Below are positions 6,734-13,862 of a stretch of 15,827 nucleotides of DNA, in pieces (the stretch's first letter is position 1; each line of letters begins with the position of its first letter). The notes beneath the pieces are model-generated. The model made no database searches. It saw only the letters and a list, made by a program, of their open reading frames with translations, and was not told the origin of the DNA. The position numbers were made by a program, and so were the translations under genes. This DNA is from Minisyncoccota bacterium (GTDB taxonomy: Bacteria > Patescibacteriota > Minisyncoccia > Phycocordibacterales > UBA5272), in contig JALHNF010000011.1 in assembly GCA_022843645.1 (NCBI GenBank), positions 1-15,827 on the forward strand, given 5' to 3'.

Positions 6734-8593
6734 CTATTTAAAGAATAAGCTCGGCGGATTGATTTCGACGATGATATGCGGAAAAAGCCCTTGAAGCTTT
6801 TTATGAAGATCTGAGTCCGTAATGAATCGTTCTTCCGATATTCTCAGGAGTACTCGGATGTCTGTGTGTACTTTGTATATGGTTGGTTTTGCTGCAGGGA
6901 AGAGTTCGCAGAGTTGGTCGGCCTCACTTTTTGAAAATGATTTTTCTTTTCGTAACAAAATAAATGTCGTATATGGCGTATGTTGCAGCTCTTTTCGCTC
7001 TTTTAATTCTTGTTTTATGTAGTCTGTAATGTTTTCTTTCTTGCAAAGCGCAAAGACTGGCTCATCAGGAAGACGTGTCTGTACAAAAAGAGCATTACTA
7101 CAGTGTTCAAGTAAAGGTTCGAGCACTTGAATGAATCGCCTGTGTACGTCTATGTCTGGAACTGAAAACCATGCGTCACACGAAATAATTGCCGCTGTGT
7201 GGAGCTTCTGGTCTATGTAGGGTAGTGCGCTCTCGGTACCGATCAGTATTCCCCCGGACTCTTTCCATGTGACGAGTGTCTTTTTAAAGTTTTTTTCAGA
7301 CATATCTCTGTCGAGGGTGTATACATTTTTATTCGGCAAGAGCTCCCGCACTTCTTCTCCTACGAGGTGAGTGGTAATACCGTAGCCTTTTATTTTCCAG
7401 CTCCCACATGTTGTACATATAAGCTCTTGTTCTTCAGAAATATATTTTTTGGTGTTGCAATAGAGGCAGCGTATGTGCCTGTTTTCTCCCAGTCTTTCCT
7501 GTACAGATACAGATTTTCCACAGCTCTCACATACAACCAATGTGCCACAGTCAGTACACTGAAGCGATGTATGCACTCCTTTTCGTGCAACATATAAAAA
7601 CGCAAGTTGCGGGCCCCTCACTTTCTTTAAAGATTCAAGTACTTCTTTTGTGAGCGCGGTGAAGGGCGCATCTTTTTGAAAAGTACATAAGCTAATAGGA
7701 ATCTGATGCGAGAAACGAGAGTGAATAGAAAATTCACGTGCAACTTTCTTTTCTTCTAAGTCTTTGTAGGACTCAATACGAAGAATGGTGTCTGCAAAGA
7801 TTACTCGCCCACTTGTGTGCTTCCAGATGTGTTTGAACGTTGCAATATAGTCAAGACGTGGGGTGTCGAACGTGTAATAGCTTGGGTGAGACTCTTCGTC
7901 CACTATTGTAAGCTCCGTCGATGCTGGTGTGATGAGTCCAAAGTGAGGTGTTGAGCATACTACAACTGAGTCTATGTCGTTCAGAATTGTTTGTGTTGCT
8001 TGAAGGAGCTTTTTTTTGGAGAGTTCGCCGTGAAGAACGTATACTTTATGAGTAATCCCTTTTCCTATTATTGAGGCTAGTTTTTCTACTCGTTCTACGG
8101 TGGGCGCAATAATATGAATTGACTTCTTTTTTGCCAAGATATCGCGCACCATACTTTTGTATTCAGGGATGCGTTCTTCTGATGAGCTTTCAAGATATGA
8201 AATAGTGTAGCGACTCTCTCCTGTATAGCGGTTTTGAAGAACCTTTTGTATAGATGCTACGTCTCCTTGTATATGCTCTGGCAAAAGCGCATCAAAGAGC
8301 AGTGTATACGGCACGCACTCTTTTTCGGCGCTTTCTATGTACGATCTGAGTATGGGATGGTCTATGTGTCCGAGTACGTCGCGAGTCCCTACTTTTTTGA
8401 GCTGAAAAGTTTGTGCTCGTATATCGCTTTTGTGTTCAGTGACTAAGTCGGTCGATATCACCACGCCACACATTTTCTCTTTCCTTAGGTATACCTCGAC
8501 GATTGCCCCAGGACTGATCTCGTCTTTTGCATAAAAAGAAAGCGGGGAAGGCAGTTTTCTGTGGGTAAGCAAAGAGACATGGAGAAGATACAT
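6734..8593 (-). CDS. priA: PriA-like primosomal protein N', helicase motifs lost
   Basis: PriA recognises stalled forks and reloads the replicative helicase. Numbering is from the ATG at 8593 (619 residues). The N-terminal 3'-end-binding domain is recognisable (HRKLPSPLSFYA, then GAIVEVYLRKEKMCGVVIS). The zinc module is intact, with eight Cys in four pairs (C346/C349, C355/C358, C376/C379, C393/C396). The helicase core is eroded. The Walker A position reads YLESSSEERIPEY with no GxGKT; motif II is VDEES instead of DEEH; SATPSLES reads ADTILRIES; and the QVAGRAGR motif is absent, the aligned stretch being FIQVLEPLLEHC. ILIGTESAL keeps part of motif V. I infer a structural, non-ATPase PriA. An ATG at 8602 adds three codons but overlaps the -10 TACAAT (8606-8601), which favours 8593. 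The gene diverges from mreB. Confidence 0.85.
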   Translation of the reverse strand: MYLLHVSLLTHRKLPSPLSFYAKDEISPGAIVEVYLRKEKMCGVVISTDLVTEHKSDIRAQTFQLKKVGTRDVLGHIDHPILRSYIESAEKECVPYTLLFDALLPEHIQGDVASIQKVLQNRYTGESRYTISYLESSSEERIPEYKSMVRDILAKKKSIHIIAPTVERVEKLASIIGKGITHKVYVLHGELSKKKLLQATQTILNDIDSVVVCSTPHFGLITPASTELTIVDEESHPSYYTFDTPRLDYIATFKHIWKHTSGRVIFADTILRIESYKDLEEKKVAREFSIHSRFSHQIPISLCTFQKDAPFTALTKEVLESLKKVRGPQLAFLYVARKGVHTSLQCTDCGTLVVCESCGKSVSVQERLGENRHIRCLYCNTKKYISEEQELICTTCGSWKIKGYGITTHLVGEEVRELLPNKNVYTLDRDMSEKNFKKTLVTWKESGGILIGTESALPYIDQKLHTAAIISCDAWFSVPDIDVHRRFIQVLEPLLEHCSNALFVQTRLPDEPVFALCKKENITDYIKQELKERKELQHTPYTTFILLRKEKSFSKSEADQLCELFPAAKPTIYKVHTDIRVLLRISEERFITDSDLHKKLQGLFPHIIVEINPPSLFFK

Positions 8594-8600
8594 TCTCCAC

Positions 8601-8606
8601 ATTGTA
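8601..8606 (-). promoter_or_regulatory. -10 box of priA
   Basis: On the minus strand TACAAT runs from 8606 to 8601. It lies 8 nt from the ATG at 8593, the same distance as at uvrC and the Ddl-like gene. TTGCGT (8628-8623, minus strand) is a possible weak -35 with a 16-bp spacer. The region overlaps the mreB promoter on the other strand. Confidence 0.45.
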
Positions 8607-8643
8607 CTTATTTTTCAAGCTCACGCAAAATTCCATAAAGATG

Positions 8644-8649
8644 TATAAT
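8644..8649 (+). promoter_or_regulatory. -10 box of mreB
   Basis: A perfect TATAAT lies 11 nt before the mreB ATG, so the transcript should carry only about 3-4 untranslated bases. No strong -35 is visible. Only about 66 bp separate the mreB and priA start codons, so the two divergent promoters overlap and may compete. Confidence 0.6.
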
Positions 8650-8659
8650 GCAGTGAAAC

Positions 8660-9673
8660 ATGTCAATTTTTAAGAAGAAATTAGGAATCGACTTAGGAAC
8701 CGCCAATACGCTTGTCTTTGTGCCCGGAAAAGGTGTGGTTTTGAATGAGCCATCTGTTGTTGCTATTTCTGAAGAGGGGAAACAAGTGCTTGCGGTCGGA
8801 CTTGAAGCAAAAGAAATGATTGGTAAAACCCCTGACTCGATTGTTGCGTATCGCCCCATGAAGGATGGCGTGATTGCTGACTACAAAGTCACAGAAGCAA
8901 TGCTTCGATACTTCATCAATAAAGCACTCGGCAAGTGGGTGATTGCAAAGCCTGAAGTCATGGTCTCTGTGCCGGCAGGTATTACTTCAACCGAGCGTCG
9001 TGCGGTGGTTGAAGCAGCGATCAAAGCAGGTGCAAAAAACGCATACGTCGTCAAAGAGCCTATTCTGGCAGCTATTGGCGCAGGTATTCCCATTCACGAG
9101 CCAAAGGGAAGAATGATTGTTGATATTGGTGGTGGTACAACAGATGTTGCGGTAATTTCGCTTGGCGGCATCGTCGCTTCAACATCAGTCAAATGCGCAG
9201 GTAACAAAATAGATCAGGGAATAGTGGATCATGTAAAGAAGACATACAACCTTGCGATCGGCGACAAGACTGCGGAAGATATAAAAATTCAAATCGGTTC
9301 CGCGCTCCCTCTCAATGAAGAGCTCACCATGTCTATAAAAGGTCGTGACTATGTCACCGGTCTTCCACGAAGCGTCACTATTACCACAAATGAAATGGTA
9401 AAGGCTGTCGAGCGAGAGCTGCGCCAGATCATCAAGGCAATCAAAGACGTCTTTCAAGAAACTCCTCCTGAGCTTGCCTCCGACATCATCGATAACGGTA
9501 TTATTATGTCTGGTGGTTCCTCGCTTCTGCGTAATCTCCCACTTCTTATTGAACGAAAAACGGGGGTAAAAGCAACGCTTGCTGAAGATGCGCTCTATTG
9601 TGTGGCAAAAGGCACTGGTATTGCACTTGATCATTTAGATCTATACAAGAAAAGTATTATCGCCAAACGGTAG
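8660..9673 (+). CDS. mreB: MreB, actin-like rod-shape-determining protein
   Basis: MreB polymerises on the inner membrane face and guides lateral wall synthesis. The actin-fold signatures are all present: phosphate-1 GIDLGTANT (9-17), phosphate-2 DIGGGTTD (155-162) and the adenosine motif MSGGSSLL (283-290). SVPAGITSTERRAV (103-116) and KEPILAAIGAGIPI (132-145) are typical of MreB. The N-terminus is short and positively charged (MSIFKKK) and could help membrane contact. Length, 337 residues, is normal. No mreC, mreD or rodA is nearby; the next gene is delta' only 3 bp downstream, so the two are cotranscribed. There is no Shine-Dalgarno, and the ATG lies 11 nt after the -10. Confidence 0.97.
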   Translation: MSIFKKKLGIDLGTANTLVFVPGKGVVLNEPSVVAISEEGKQVLAVGLEAKEMIGKTPDSIVAYRPMKDGVIADYKVTEAMLRYFINKALGKWVIAKPEVMVSVPAGITSTERRAVVEAAIKAGAKNAYVVKEPILAAIGAGIPIHEPKGRMIVDIGGGTTDVAVISLGGIVASTSVKCAGNKIDQGIVDHVKKTYNLAIGDKTAEDIKIQIGSALPLNEELTMSIKGRDYVTGLPRSVTITTNEMVKAVERELRQIIKAIKDVFQETPPELASDIIDNGIIMSGGSSLLRNLPLLIERKTGVKATLAEDALYCVAKGTGIALDHLDLYKKSIIAKR

Positions 9674-9676
9674 ACT

Positions 9677-10375
9677 ATGGACGAGTACAAAGCACATATT
9701 GAATCAATTTTTACAAACGGATTCCAGACAGTCATTTTTTCTGGTGATGTACCTCTATTACTCGACCACGTTGTCAGTACTCTGCAAAACCTTGTACAAG
9801 TAGATCCAAAGAATCATGCCGATATTAAAATTTTTCAAGACGAAACACTTCCTATCGATACAGTGCGAGATCTTAAAGAGTGGGTCTATGCTATGCCACA
9901 ATACATTCCGTCAAAGACGCTTGTGATTGCTGTACAGACAATCTCTTTTGTATCTCAGAATGCGCTTTTGAAAACTCTCGAAGAACCAAGTGGGCACACT
10001 CGCATTGTGCTTCTTGTGCCACACACATCGATTTTGTTGCCTACAGTCCTCTCACGTTCACAGGTGTACTCATTTTCAAAACCTTTTATTCAAAATGGGT
10101 ACATGGAGTTTTTGCAAGCACCCGCGTATGAGAGGCTACAGCTTCCTCTGGCGCAAAACTTGCTCAAAACAGGGGAGCAAAAAGCTTCAAAAGAAGAAGT
10201 CATGGGCTTTTTTGAAGGGCTTGTGCAGGCGACGATTAGAGCAGGCTACTCCAAAGAAGAAAGAAAGAAAGCGCTCGCTACGCTCGCGCTTGTTACCACC
10301 TACCTCTCCGATCAAAGCCCATCCATAAAAATGCTTGTAGAATATACGTCTTTGCAGCTCCCGGTCTTGAAATAA
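9677..10375 (+). CDS. holB: DNA polymerase III delta' subunit-like (clamp-loader AAA+ protein)
   Basis: Delta' is the fixed wrench of the clamp loader that opens the sliding clamp during replication. The clearest motif is VSQNALLKTLEEPSGHTRIV (92-111), the QNALLKxLEEP signature shared by delta' and DnaX. PTVLSRSQVYSF (122-133) follows, where SRS replaces the usual SRC. The region where DnaX has a Walker A (FSGDVPLLLD, 21-30) has no GKT, as expected for delta' rather than gamma/tau. No zinc-module cysteines are seen. At 232 residues it is short against about 330 in E. coli, so the C-terminal collar domain is reduced. It begins 3 bp after the mreB stop, without a Shine-Dalgarno. A generic clamp-loader-like ATPase is the alternative. 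Confidence 0.85.
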   Translation: MDEYKAHIESIFTNGFQTVIFSGDVPLLLDHVVSTLQNLVQVDPKNHADIKIFQDETLPIDTVRDLKEWVYAMPQYIPSKTLVIAVQTISFVSQNALLKTLEEPSGHTRIVLLVPHTSILLPTVLSRSQVYSFSKPFIQNGYMEFLQAPAYERLQLPLAQNLLKTGEQKASKEEVMGFFEGLVQATIRAGYSKEERKKALATLALVTTYLSDQSPSIKMLVEYTSLQLPVLK

Positions 10376-10387
10376 GGGCACAAGCGC

Positions 10388-10417
10388 TTGACAGTATGCC
10401 ATACGCTATGTTATAAT
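10388..10417 (+). promoter_or_regulatory. Consensus sigma70 promoter for the structured RNA and hypothetical gene
   Basis: TTGACA (10388-10393) and TATAAT (10412-10417) are both perfect hexamers with an 18-bp spacer, and TG at 10409-10410 adds an extended -10. It is the strongest promoter in the window. Transcription should start near 10424, about 250 nt before the start codon at 10676. Confidence 0.9.
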
Positions 10418-10450
10418 AAAAAAAGATACAGCTCTTTGTCTTTCACTCCG

Positions 10451-10631
10451 TTTGCCATAGCTTTAAGTATTCAAATAAAATACATAGGTGAGGGGACCCC
10501 TCACCTCACACCTCCCTCAAAACAAAGTACTCACATGCACTTGTTTTGAGTCCTCGGAACCAACCCCAAGGGGAACCCTTGGAGTCAAAGCCCACCTTGA
10601 CCATAGTTTGAATATTTGAAGCTATGGCAAA
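10451..10631 (+). repeat. 25-bp imperfect inverted repeat bounding a 181-bp segment
   Basis: The arms tttgccatagctttaagtat (plus tcaaa) and their near-complement at 10607-10631 differ at two positions. This is the DNA view of the closing stem. As DNA it could also be the ends of a small non-autonomous element, but no clear target-site duplication is seen (flanks ctccg and ctcga). Confidence 0.6.
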
Positions 10632-10665
10632 CTCGACTTTCGAGAGCCCACTGGCATCTTAAAAA

Positions 10666-10671
10666 GAGGTG
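10666..10671 (+). promoter_or_regulatory. Shine-Dalgarno of the hypothetical gene, with an anti-SD copy in its leader
   Basis: GAGGTG lies 4 nt before the ATG at 10676, one of only two clear Shine-Dalgarno sites in the window. The 8 bases GAGGTGTG (10666-10673) are perfectly complementary to CACACCTC at 10507-10514, between H1 and H2 in the leader. This site supports 10676 as the start rather than the upstream TTG at 10616, which lies inside the RNA stem. Confidence 0.7.
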
Positions 10672-10675
10672 TGCG

Positions 10676-11350
10676 ATGAGTACGATCGTGAGCCAAAAAA
10701 TGTCCCGCGGACAGGCAAACGAGCTCTGTAATAGGCTCGAAGCCGCTGGCCTGGGCGCCGAATTGGCCCAGAAAGTAATTGACTCAAAAGGGAATTCTCT
10801 TGCTGTGGAAGTGGTACGGTGTATCGAAAACTCTGGCGGTCAGTCAATGGAATCTTTCCATGGCTTCGAGGCGAAATCAAGAGTCTCCGCCACCGCTTTT
10901 GTGACGGCGAGTTACTTCGTCACCAAGCCTGGACTGTGGGTGCACAGCGACTTCACGTCGCGGATCACCGCAGCCTACCCCGAGGCACTTGTCCCGCGCG
11001 GGCTCGATGGGGTGGAGAGCTTTGATCTCAGCACGGCGAGTTATGATCGTGAGATCCTGACTCGGCCCGAAATGGGCGGCGAAGAAAACGTACGCAAGCA
11101 CGCTTTCACGCCCGATCAAGTTGCAGACTTAATCAATCTTCAGCCAGAAGGCGCCGAAGGAAAGCTCCTCACCAACGGCTACGCCAACCTCTTCTACGTT
11201 GTTGGCAAGGATGGAGTGCTCTTCGTGGTCCGCGTCCACTGGAGCGCCGGCGGTCGCCGGTGGGGCGTGGATGCGTGGGGGCTCGACGGGCGTGGCCACT
11301 GGGGTGCGGGTTATCGGGTCTTTCGCAACACTCAGACTTTTGAAGTCTAA
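10676..11350 (+). CDS. Hypothetical protein, GC-rich, with C-terminal aromatic/Gly motif
   Basis: The 224-residue product has no domain I can name with confidence. The N-terminus (about 8-55) is helical and charged, with RGQANELCNRLEAAGLGAEL followed by AQKVIDSKGNSLAVEVVR. The middle shows an alternating pattern (TAFVTASYFVTKPGLWV, 73-89). The C-terminus is rich in Trp, Gly and Arg: HWSAGGRRWGVDAWGLDG then HWGAGYRVFRN (188-218). I have the impression of similar W-x-x-G-x-RVF-x-RN endings on hypothetical proteins in Parcubacteria genomes, but this is memory, not a search. There is no signal peptide or membrane segment. Base composition is far from its neighbours: 46 of 60 bases are G or C at 11221-11280. 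It has its own consensus promoter, structured leader, Shine-Dalgarno and terminator, so it is a self-contained cassette, possibly acquired. Confidence 0.7.
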   Translation: MSTIVSQKMSRGQANELCNRLEAAGLGAELAQKVIDSKGNSLAVEVVRCIENSGGQSMESFHGFEAKSRVSATAFVTASYFVTKPGLWVHSDFTSRITAAYPEALVPRGLDGVESFDLSTASYDREILTRPEMGGEENVRKHAFTPDQVADLINLQPEGAEGKLLTNGYANLFYVVGKDGVLFVVRVHWSAGGRRWGVDAWGLDGRGHWGAGYRVFRNTQTFEV

Positions 11351-11381
11351 GACCTGAGTAAGTTTTTTGGTTCTTTTTGTT

Positions 11382-11412
11382 CCCCGGCGCGTTGCGCCGG
11401 GGTTTTGTTTTG
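11382..11412 (+). terminator. Strong Rho-independent terminator after the hypothetical gene
   Basis: A perfect 9-bp GC stem pairs ccccggcgc (11382-11390) with gcgccgggg (11394-11402) across a 3-nt loop, followed by ttttgttttg. It closes the hypothetical gene's transcription unit 31 bp after its stop codon. Confidence 0.92.
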
Positions 11413-11456
11413 TAAAAATTTACCCACACTGCCTTTTCTCACTTGCAAAACACGTG

Positions 11457-11462
11457 TATAGT
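11457..11462 (+). promoter_or_regulatory. -10 box of frr
   Basis: TATAGT, preceded directly by TG, lies 11 nt before the frr ATG at 11473, as at mreB. The transcript would carry only a few untranslated bases. A -35 is weak (TTTTCT at 11434-11439, 17-bp spacer). Confidence 0.5.
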
Positions 11463-11472
11463 GGATAGATAT

Positions 11473-12024
11473 ATGGCATATTCGTTTTCAGATTTTAATA
11501 CACAAGGTAAAGAGTCAGTCGAGTGGCTCAAGCGCGAGTACACAGGCATATCAACAGGTCGTGCGACGCCTGCGATACTTGACCTTGTGACAATCGAAAA
11601 TTATGGCTCTCGAGTTGCGGTGCCTCATGTTGCCTCTGTCACTATCGAAGACCCTCGCACACTGCGTGTGGCTCCATGGGACAAGTCTCAAATCAAAACA
11701 ATTGAAGCTGGTTTGCGCGAGGCAGACCTTGGCCTCTCGGTATCCGTTGATGACGCAGGCTTGCGGATATTTTTCCCACAGCTCACCACCGAGCGCCGAG
11801 CGCAGCTCGTCAAAGTCCTTAAGGATAAAATGGAAGATGCGCGTGTAAAAGTCCGCCTCAATCGACAGGAAGTACAAAAAGATATTGAGTCACAAAAGAA
11901 AGAGGGCGCATTGCCAGAAGACGATGCCAAGCGCGCACTCGACGAGCTCCAAAAAAGAGTTGATGAGCTCAATGCAGAATTAGAAGAGGTTTTCCAAAAG
12001 AAAGAGGCTGAAGTAATGAATTAA
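11473..12024 (+). CDS. frr: Ribosome recycling factor
   Basis: RRF, with EF-G, splits the post-termination ribosome so that its subunits can be reused. The 183-residue product (E. coli: 185) matches the family throughout. The three-helix bundle begins with NTQGKESVEWLKREYTGIST and the hallmark STGRATPAILD (27-37). The middle domain has VPHVASVTIEDPRTLRVAPW (50-69), and RIFFPQLTTERRAQLVKVLK (97-116) leads back into the bundle. A TTG at 11443 would add ten residues, but it lies upstream of the -10 box and adds nothing typical of the family, so I chose ATG 11473. There is no Shine-Dalgarno. rseP starts 9 bp after the stop, so the two are cotranscribed. Confidence 0.96.
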   Translation: MAYSFSDFNTQGKESVEWLKREYTGISTGRATPAILDLVTIENYGSRVAVPHVASVTIEDPRTLRVAPWDKSQIKTIEAGLREADLGLSVSVDDAGLRIFFPQLTTERRAQLVKVLKDKMEDARVKVRLNRQEVQKDIESQKKEGALPEDDAKRALDELQKRVDELNAELEEVFQKKEAEVMN

Positions 12025-12033
12025 TTTTTTTGT

Positions 12034-13137
12034 ATGCTCATTTCAACACTTATTTTTTTCGCTATCCTTCTTTTTCTTGTTTTGGTGCATGAGTTTGGGC
12101 ATTTTATTGTGGCAAAGCTCGCTGGCATCAGGGTTGATGAATTTGCGTTCGGCTTTCCACCAAAACTCTTTGGCAAAAAGTTCGGTGAGACAGAGTATCG
12201 CTTCAACCTGCTTCCAATAGGTGGATATGTGAAAATCTATGGCGAAGATCCTTCCGAAATAGCTGACGCAAAAGATAGAAGCAGAAGCTTTGCGCATAAG
12301 CCACGGTACATACAAGCACTCGTGCTTATCGCGGGTATTGTGATGAATCTTTTCTTTGCATGGGTGCTGTTTTCGTCTGCGTATCTCATGGGTGCCGAGA
12401 CTTCTATTCGAGCTGTACCACAAGGGGTAGAGGTCAAAAATGAACGAACAGCCGTGCTAAACGTTGCGCCAAATTCTCCTGCATCTGATGCAGCAATTGC
12501 TTCGGGTGACTCCATTCTTTCTTTAGCAACGTATACAGCTTTTATAGAGCCAAAAGGAGGGGAAGAGCTAAGTGCTTTTGTATCTCAAAATCAGAACGAG
12601 CAAATGACAATTGGTGTGCAGAAAAAAGGAAGTGGAGAGGTGGTGTATCTTCCTATTACGCCAAGAGAATATGAAGGAAGAGATGTCAAAATCATTGGGC
12701 TTACTGTTGATAGGGTAGGAGTACTTGAACTTCCATTTCACTTGGCACTTTGGCAGGGACTTAAAACAACATGGCTCTATACATCGCTCACCACACAAGC
12801 ATTCGTAAATCTCGTCACAGGTCTTTTCCAGGGTGAAAGTAGTGTCAAAGAACTCACGGGTCCGATTGGTATTGTTGGCATTGTAGACCAAGTGCGGATC
12901 TTTGGTATTGCGGCACTCTTTACGTTTGCAGCGATTATCTCGATCAATCTAGCCGTGCTTAACCTGATTCCATTTCCAGCACTTGATGGCGGGCGACTCC
13001 TTTTTGTCGCAATAGAAAGCGTTATTCGTCGGCCACTTCCTCTTGTGTTTCAAGCATGGGCAAATACGATCGGCTTCGGACTTCTCCTTCTTCTCATGGT
13101 CTTGGTAACCTGGCAGGATATTGTGAGATTGCTCTAG
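12034..13137 (+). CDS. rseP: RseP-type site-2 membrane metalloprotease
   Basis: This intramembrane zinc protease family cleaves membrane-anchored regulators and remnant signal peptides. The first membrane segment carries the zinc motif HEFGH (H19, E20, H23). The family stretch FGFPPKLFGKK then LLPIGGYVKIYGE is at about 39-71. A second membrane segment covers about 92-118, and a PDZ domain covers about 130-225 (NVAPNSPASDAAIASGD). The third zinc ligand is in NLIPFPALDGGR (310-321, D318), and the last membrane helix is about 343-360. At 367 residues it has a single PDZ domain, whereas E. coli RseP has two. No sigma-E or RseA-like substrate gene is in the window. It starts 9 bp after frr behind a T-run with no Shine-Dalgarno. 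Its stop is 1 bp from the stop of the minus-strand regulator. Confidence 0.94.
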   Translation: MLISTLIFFAILLFLVLVHEFGHFIVAKLAGIRVDEFAFGFPPKLFGKKFGETEYRFNLLPIGGYVKIYGEDPSEIADAKDRSRSFAHKPRYIQALVLIAGIVMNLFFAWVLFSSAYLMGAETSIRAVPQGVEVKNERTAVLNVAPNSPASDAAIASGDSILSLATYTAFIEPKGGEELSAFVSQNQNEQMTIGVQKKGSGEVVYLPITPREYEGRDVKIIGLTVDRVGVLELPFHLALWQGLKTTWLYTSLTTQAFVNLVTGLFQGESSVKELTGPIGIVGIVDQVRIFGIAALFTFAAIISINLAVLNLIPFPALDGGRLLFVAIESVIRRPLPLVFQAWANTIGFGLLLLLMVLVTWQDIVRLL

Positions 13138-13138
13138 T

Positions 13139-13852
13139 TTAGAGTTTTGAGTAAAGAGATTTGAATATAGCGATCTGGAACTCTGCGAATGATTTTCCAT
13201 GGATAAGGACAGCACTTTCTGATTTGTAGTCCAAAAATAAAACATGCTCCAAGCCAATGATTTGAGCGATATTGTGCTCAAAAGAATCAACATCCTTTGA
13301 GAGGAGCCTTGAGTGTCGATTAAGTTTCGGAGTGCGTCTTTGTTTTGTTGTTACGTTCGTAATTACATATTTTGTGATATCGCCGCCTTCAAATGCTCGG
13401 TCCATGTAGATTGGTGGGTAGTATTCACGGGCATGTTTTTCTTTGGTCATACTTTCGATGCGGAACAGCAATCCATTTTTAGGGATTGATCGCACGAGTA
13501 TTTCGTAACCTTTTTTGATGCTTTCTTTCCCTTGAAATATCTCTGCATGTACGTTTTTATTGTGTTGATTGTATATATAGGCTAATGATTTTAGATAGGT
13601 GGTCATAGTCTCTATGCCTTGGGAGACAGATTCAGAAATGTTTTTTGGATCAGCTGCACTATAGAGCTCGGACTTTTTAGAGTATATCTTTACAACGTAT
13701 TCTTGTTTGAGCATCTTTTCCATCTCGGAGTAAAGTCTTGGTCTGTGGATTTTGAGACCTCTTGATATATCGATCATTCGTGACTGAGGGTGTCTAATGA
13801 GAAACGAATATATACGATTTTGAATATCTGAAAAAGGTTGTACGGCAGACAT
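13139..13852 (-). CDS. TrmB-like winged-helix transcriptional regulator
   Basis: From the ATG at 13852 the product is 237 residues. The N-terminal winged helix is visible as IQNRIYSFLIRHPQSRMIDI then HRPRLYSEMEKMLKQEYVVK and a wing SKKSELYSAADP (about 10-70), the TrmB pattern of an N-terminal HTH and short wing. The remainder, from a linking helix through GIETMTTYLKSL to VLIHGKSFAEFQIAIFKSL, resembles the effector or PLD-like C-terminal domain of TrmB proteins. Ligand and targets are unknown. An in-frame ATG at 13987 would add 45 residues, but that extension looks non-coding and overlaps the divergent spacer. A dyad at 13863-13880 lies 11-28 nt upstream of the ATG and could be an operator. 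The gene is convergent with rseP and divergent from the phosphatase. Confidence 0.7.
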   Translation of the reverse strand: MSAVQPFSDIQNRIYSFLIRHPQSRMIDISRGLKIHRPRLYSEMEKMLKQEYVVKIYSKKSELYSAADPKNISESVSQGIETMTTYLKSLAYIYNQHNKNVHAEIFQGKESIKKGYEILVRSIPKNGLLFRIESMTKEKHAREYYPPIYMDRAFEGGDITKYVITNVTTKQRRTPKLNRHSRLLSKDVDSFEHNIAQIIGLEHVLFLDYKSESAVLIHGKSFAEFQIAIFKSLYSKL

Positions 13853-13862
13853 GTTTCTATTC

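Larger units (their letters stand above)
10424..10675 (+). ncRNA. Long structured leader RNA: 25-bp closing stem around a multi-hairpin core
   Basis: The two arms 10451-10475 and 10607-10631 pair over all 25 positions, 23 Watson-Crick and 2 G-U (10464/10618 and 10467/10615), with one more pair at 10450/10632. Both non-Watson-Crick positions remain pairable in RNA, which favours an RNA structure over a DNA repeat. Inside are H1 (10486-10494 with 10498-10506, 9 bp, loop gac), H2 (10516-10525 with 10541-10550, 10 bp), H3 (10566-10572 with 10576-10582, 7 bp) and H4 (10584-10588 with 10597-10601, 5 bp). A small hairpin (10632-10636 with 10640-10644) follows the closing stem. It has no tRNA-like end and none of the hallmark sequences of tmRNA, SRP RNA or RNase P RNA. 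It could be a cis-regulatory leader, a riboswitch-like element or a separate processed RNA. I do not recognise a named family. Confidence 0.7.

Noticed and set aside
10616..10675. TTG start adding 20 residues to the hypothetical protein
   Set aside because: It starts inside the 3' arm of the RNA closing stem and has no ribosome-binding site, whereas ATG 10676 has a Shine-Dalgarno 4 nt upstream.
10424..10675. tmRNA, SRP RNA, 6S RNA or RNase P RNA as the identity of the structured RNA
   Set aside because: No tRNA-like end with a CCA tail, no SRP apical-loop signature, no RNase P core sequence, and no single long 6S-type hairpin with a central bubble could be found.
11443..11472. TTG start adding ten residues to the ribosome recycling factor
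   Set aside because: It lies upstream of the -10 box, and ATG 11473 gives the normal family length and N-terminus.
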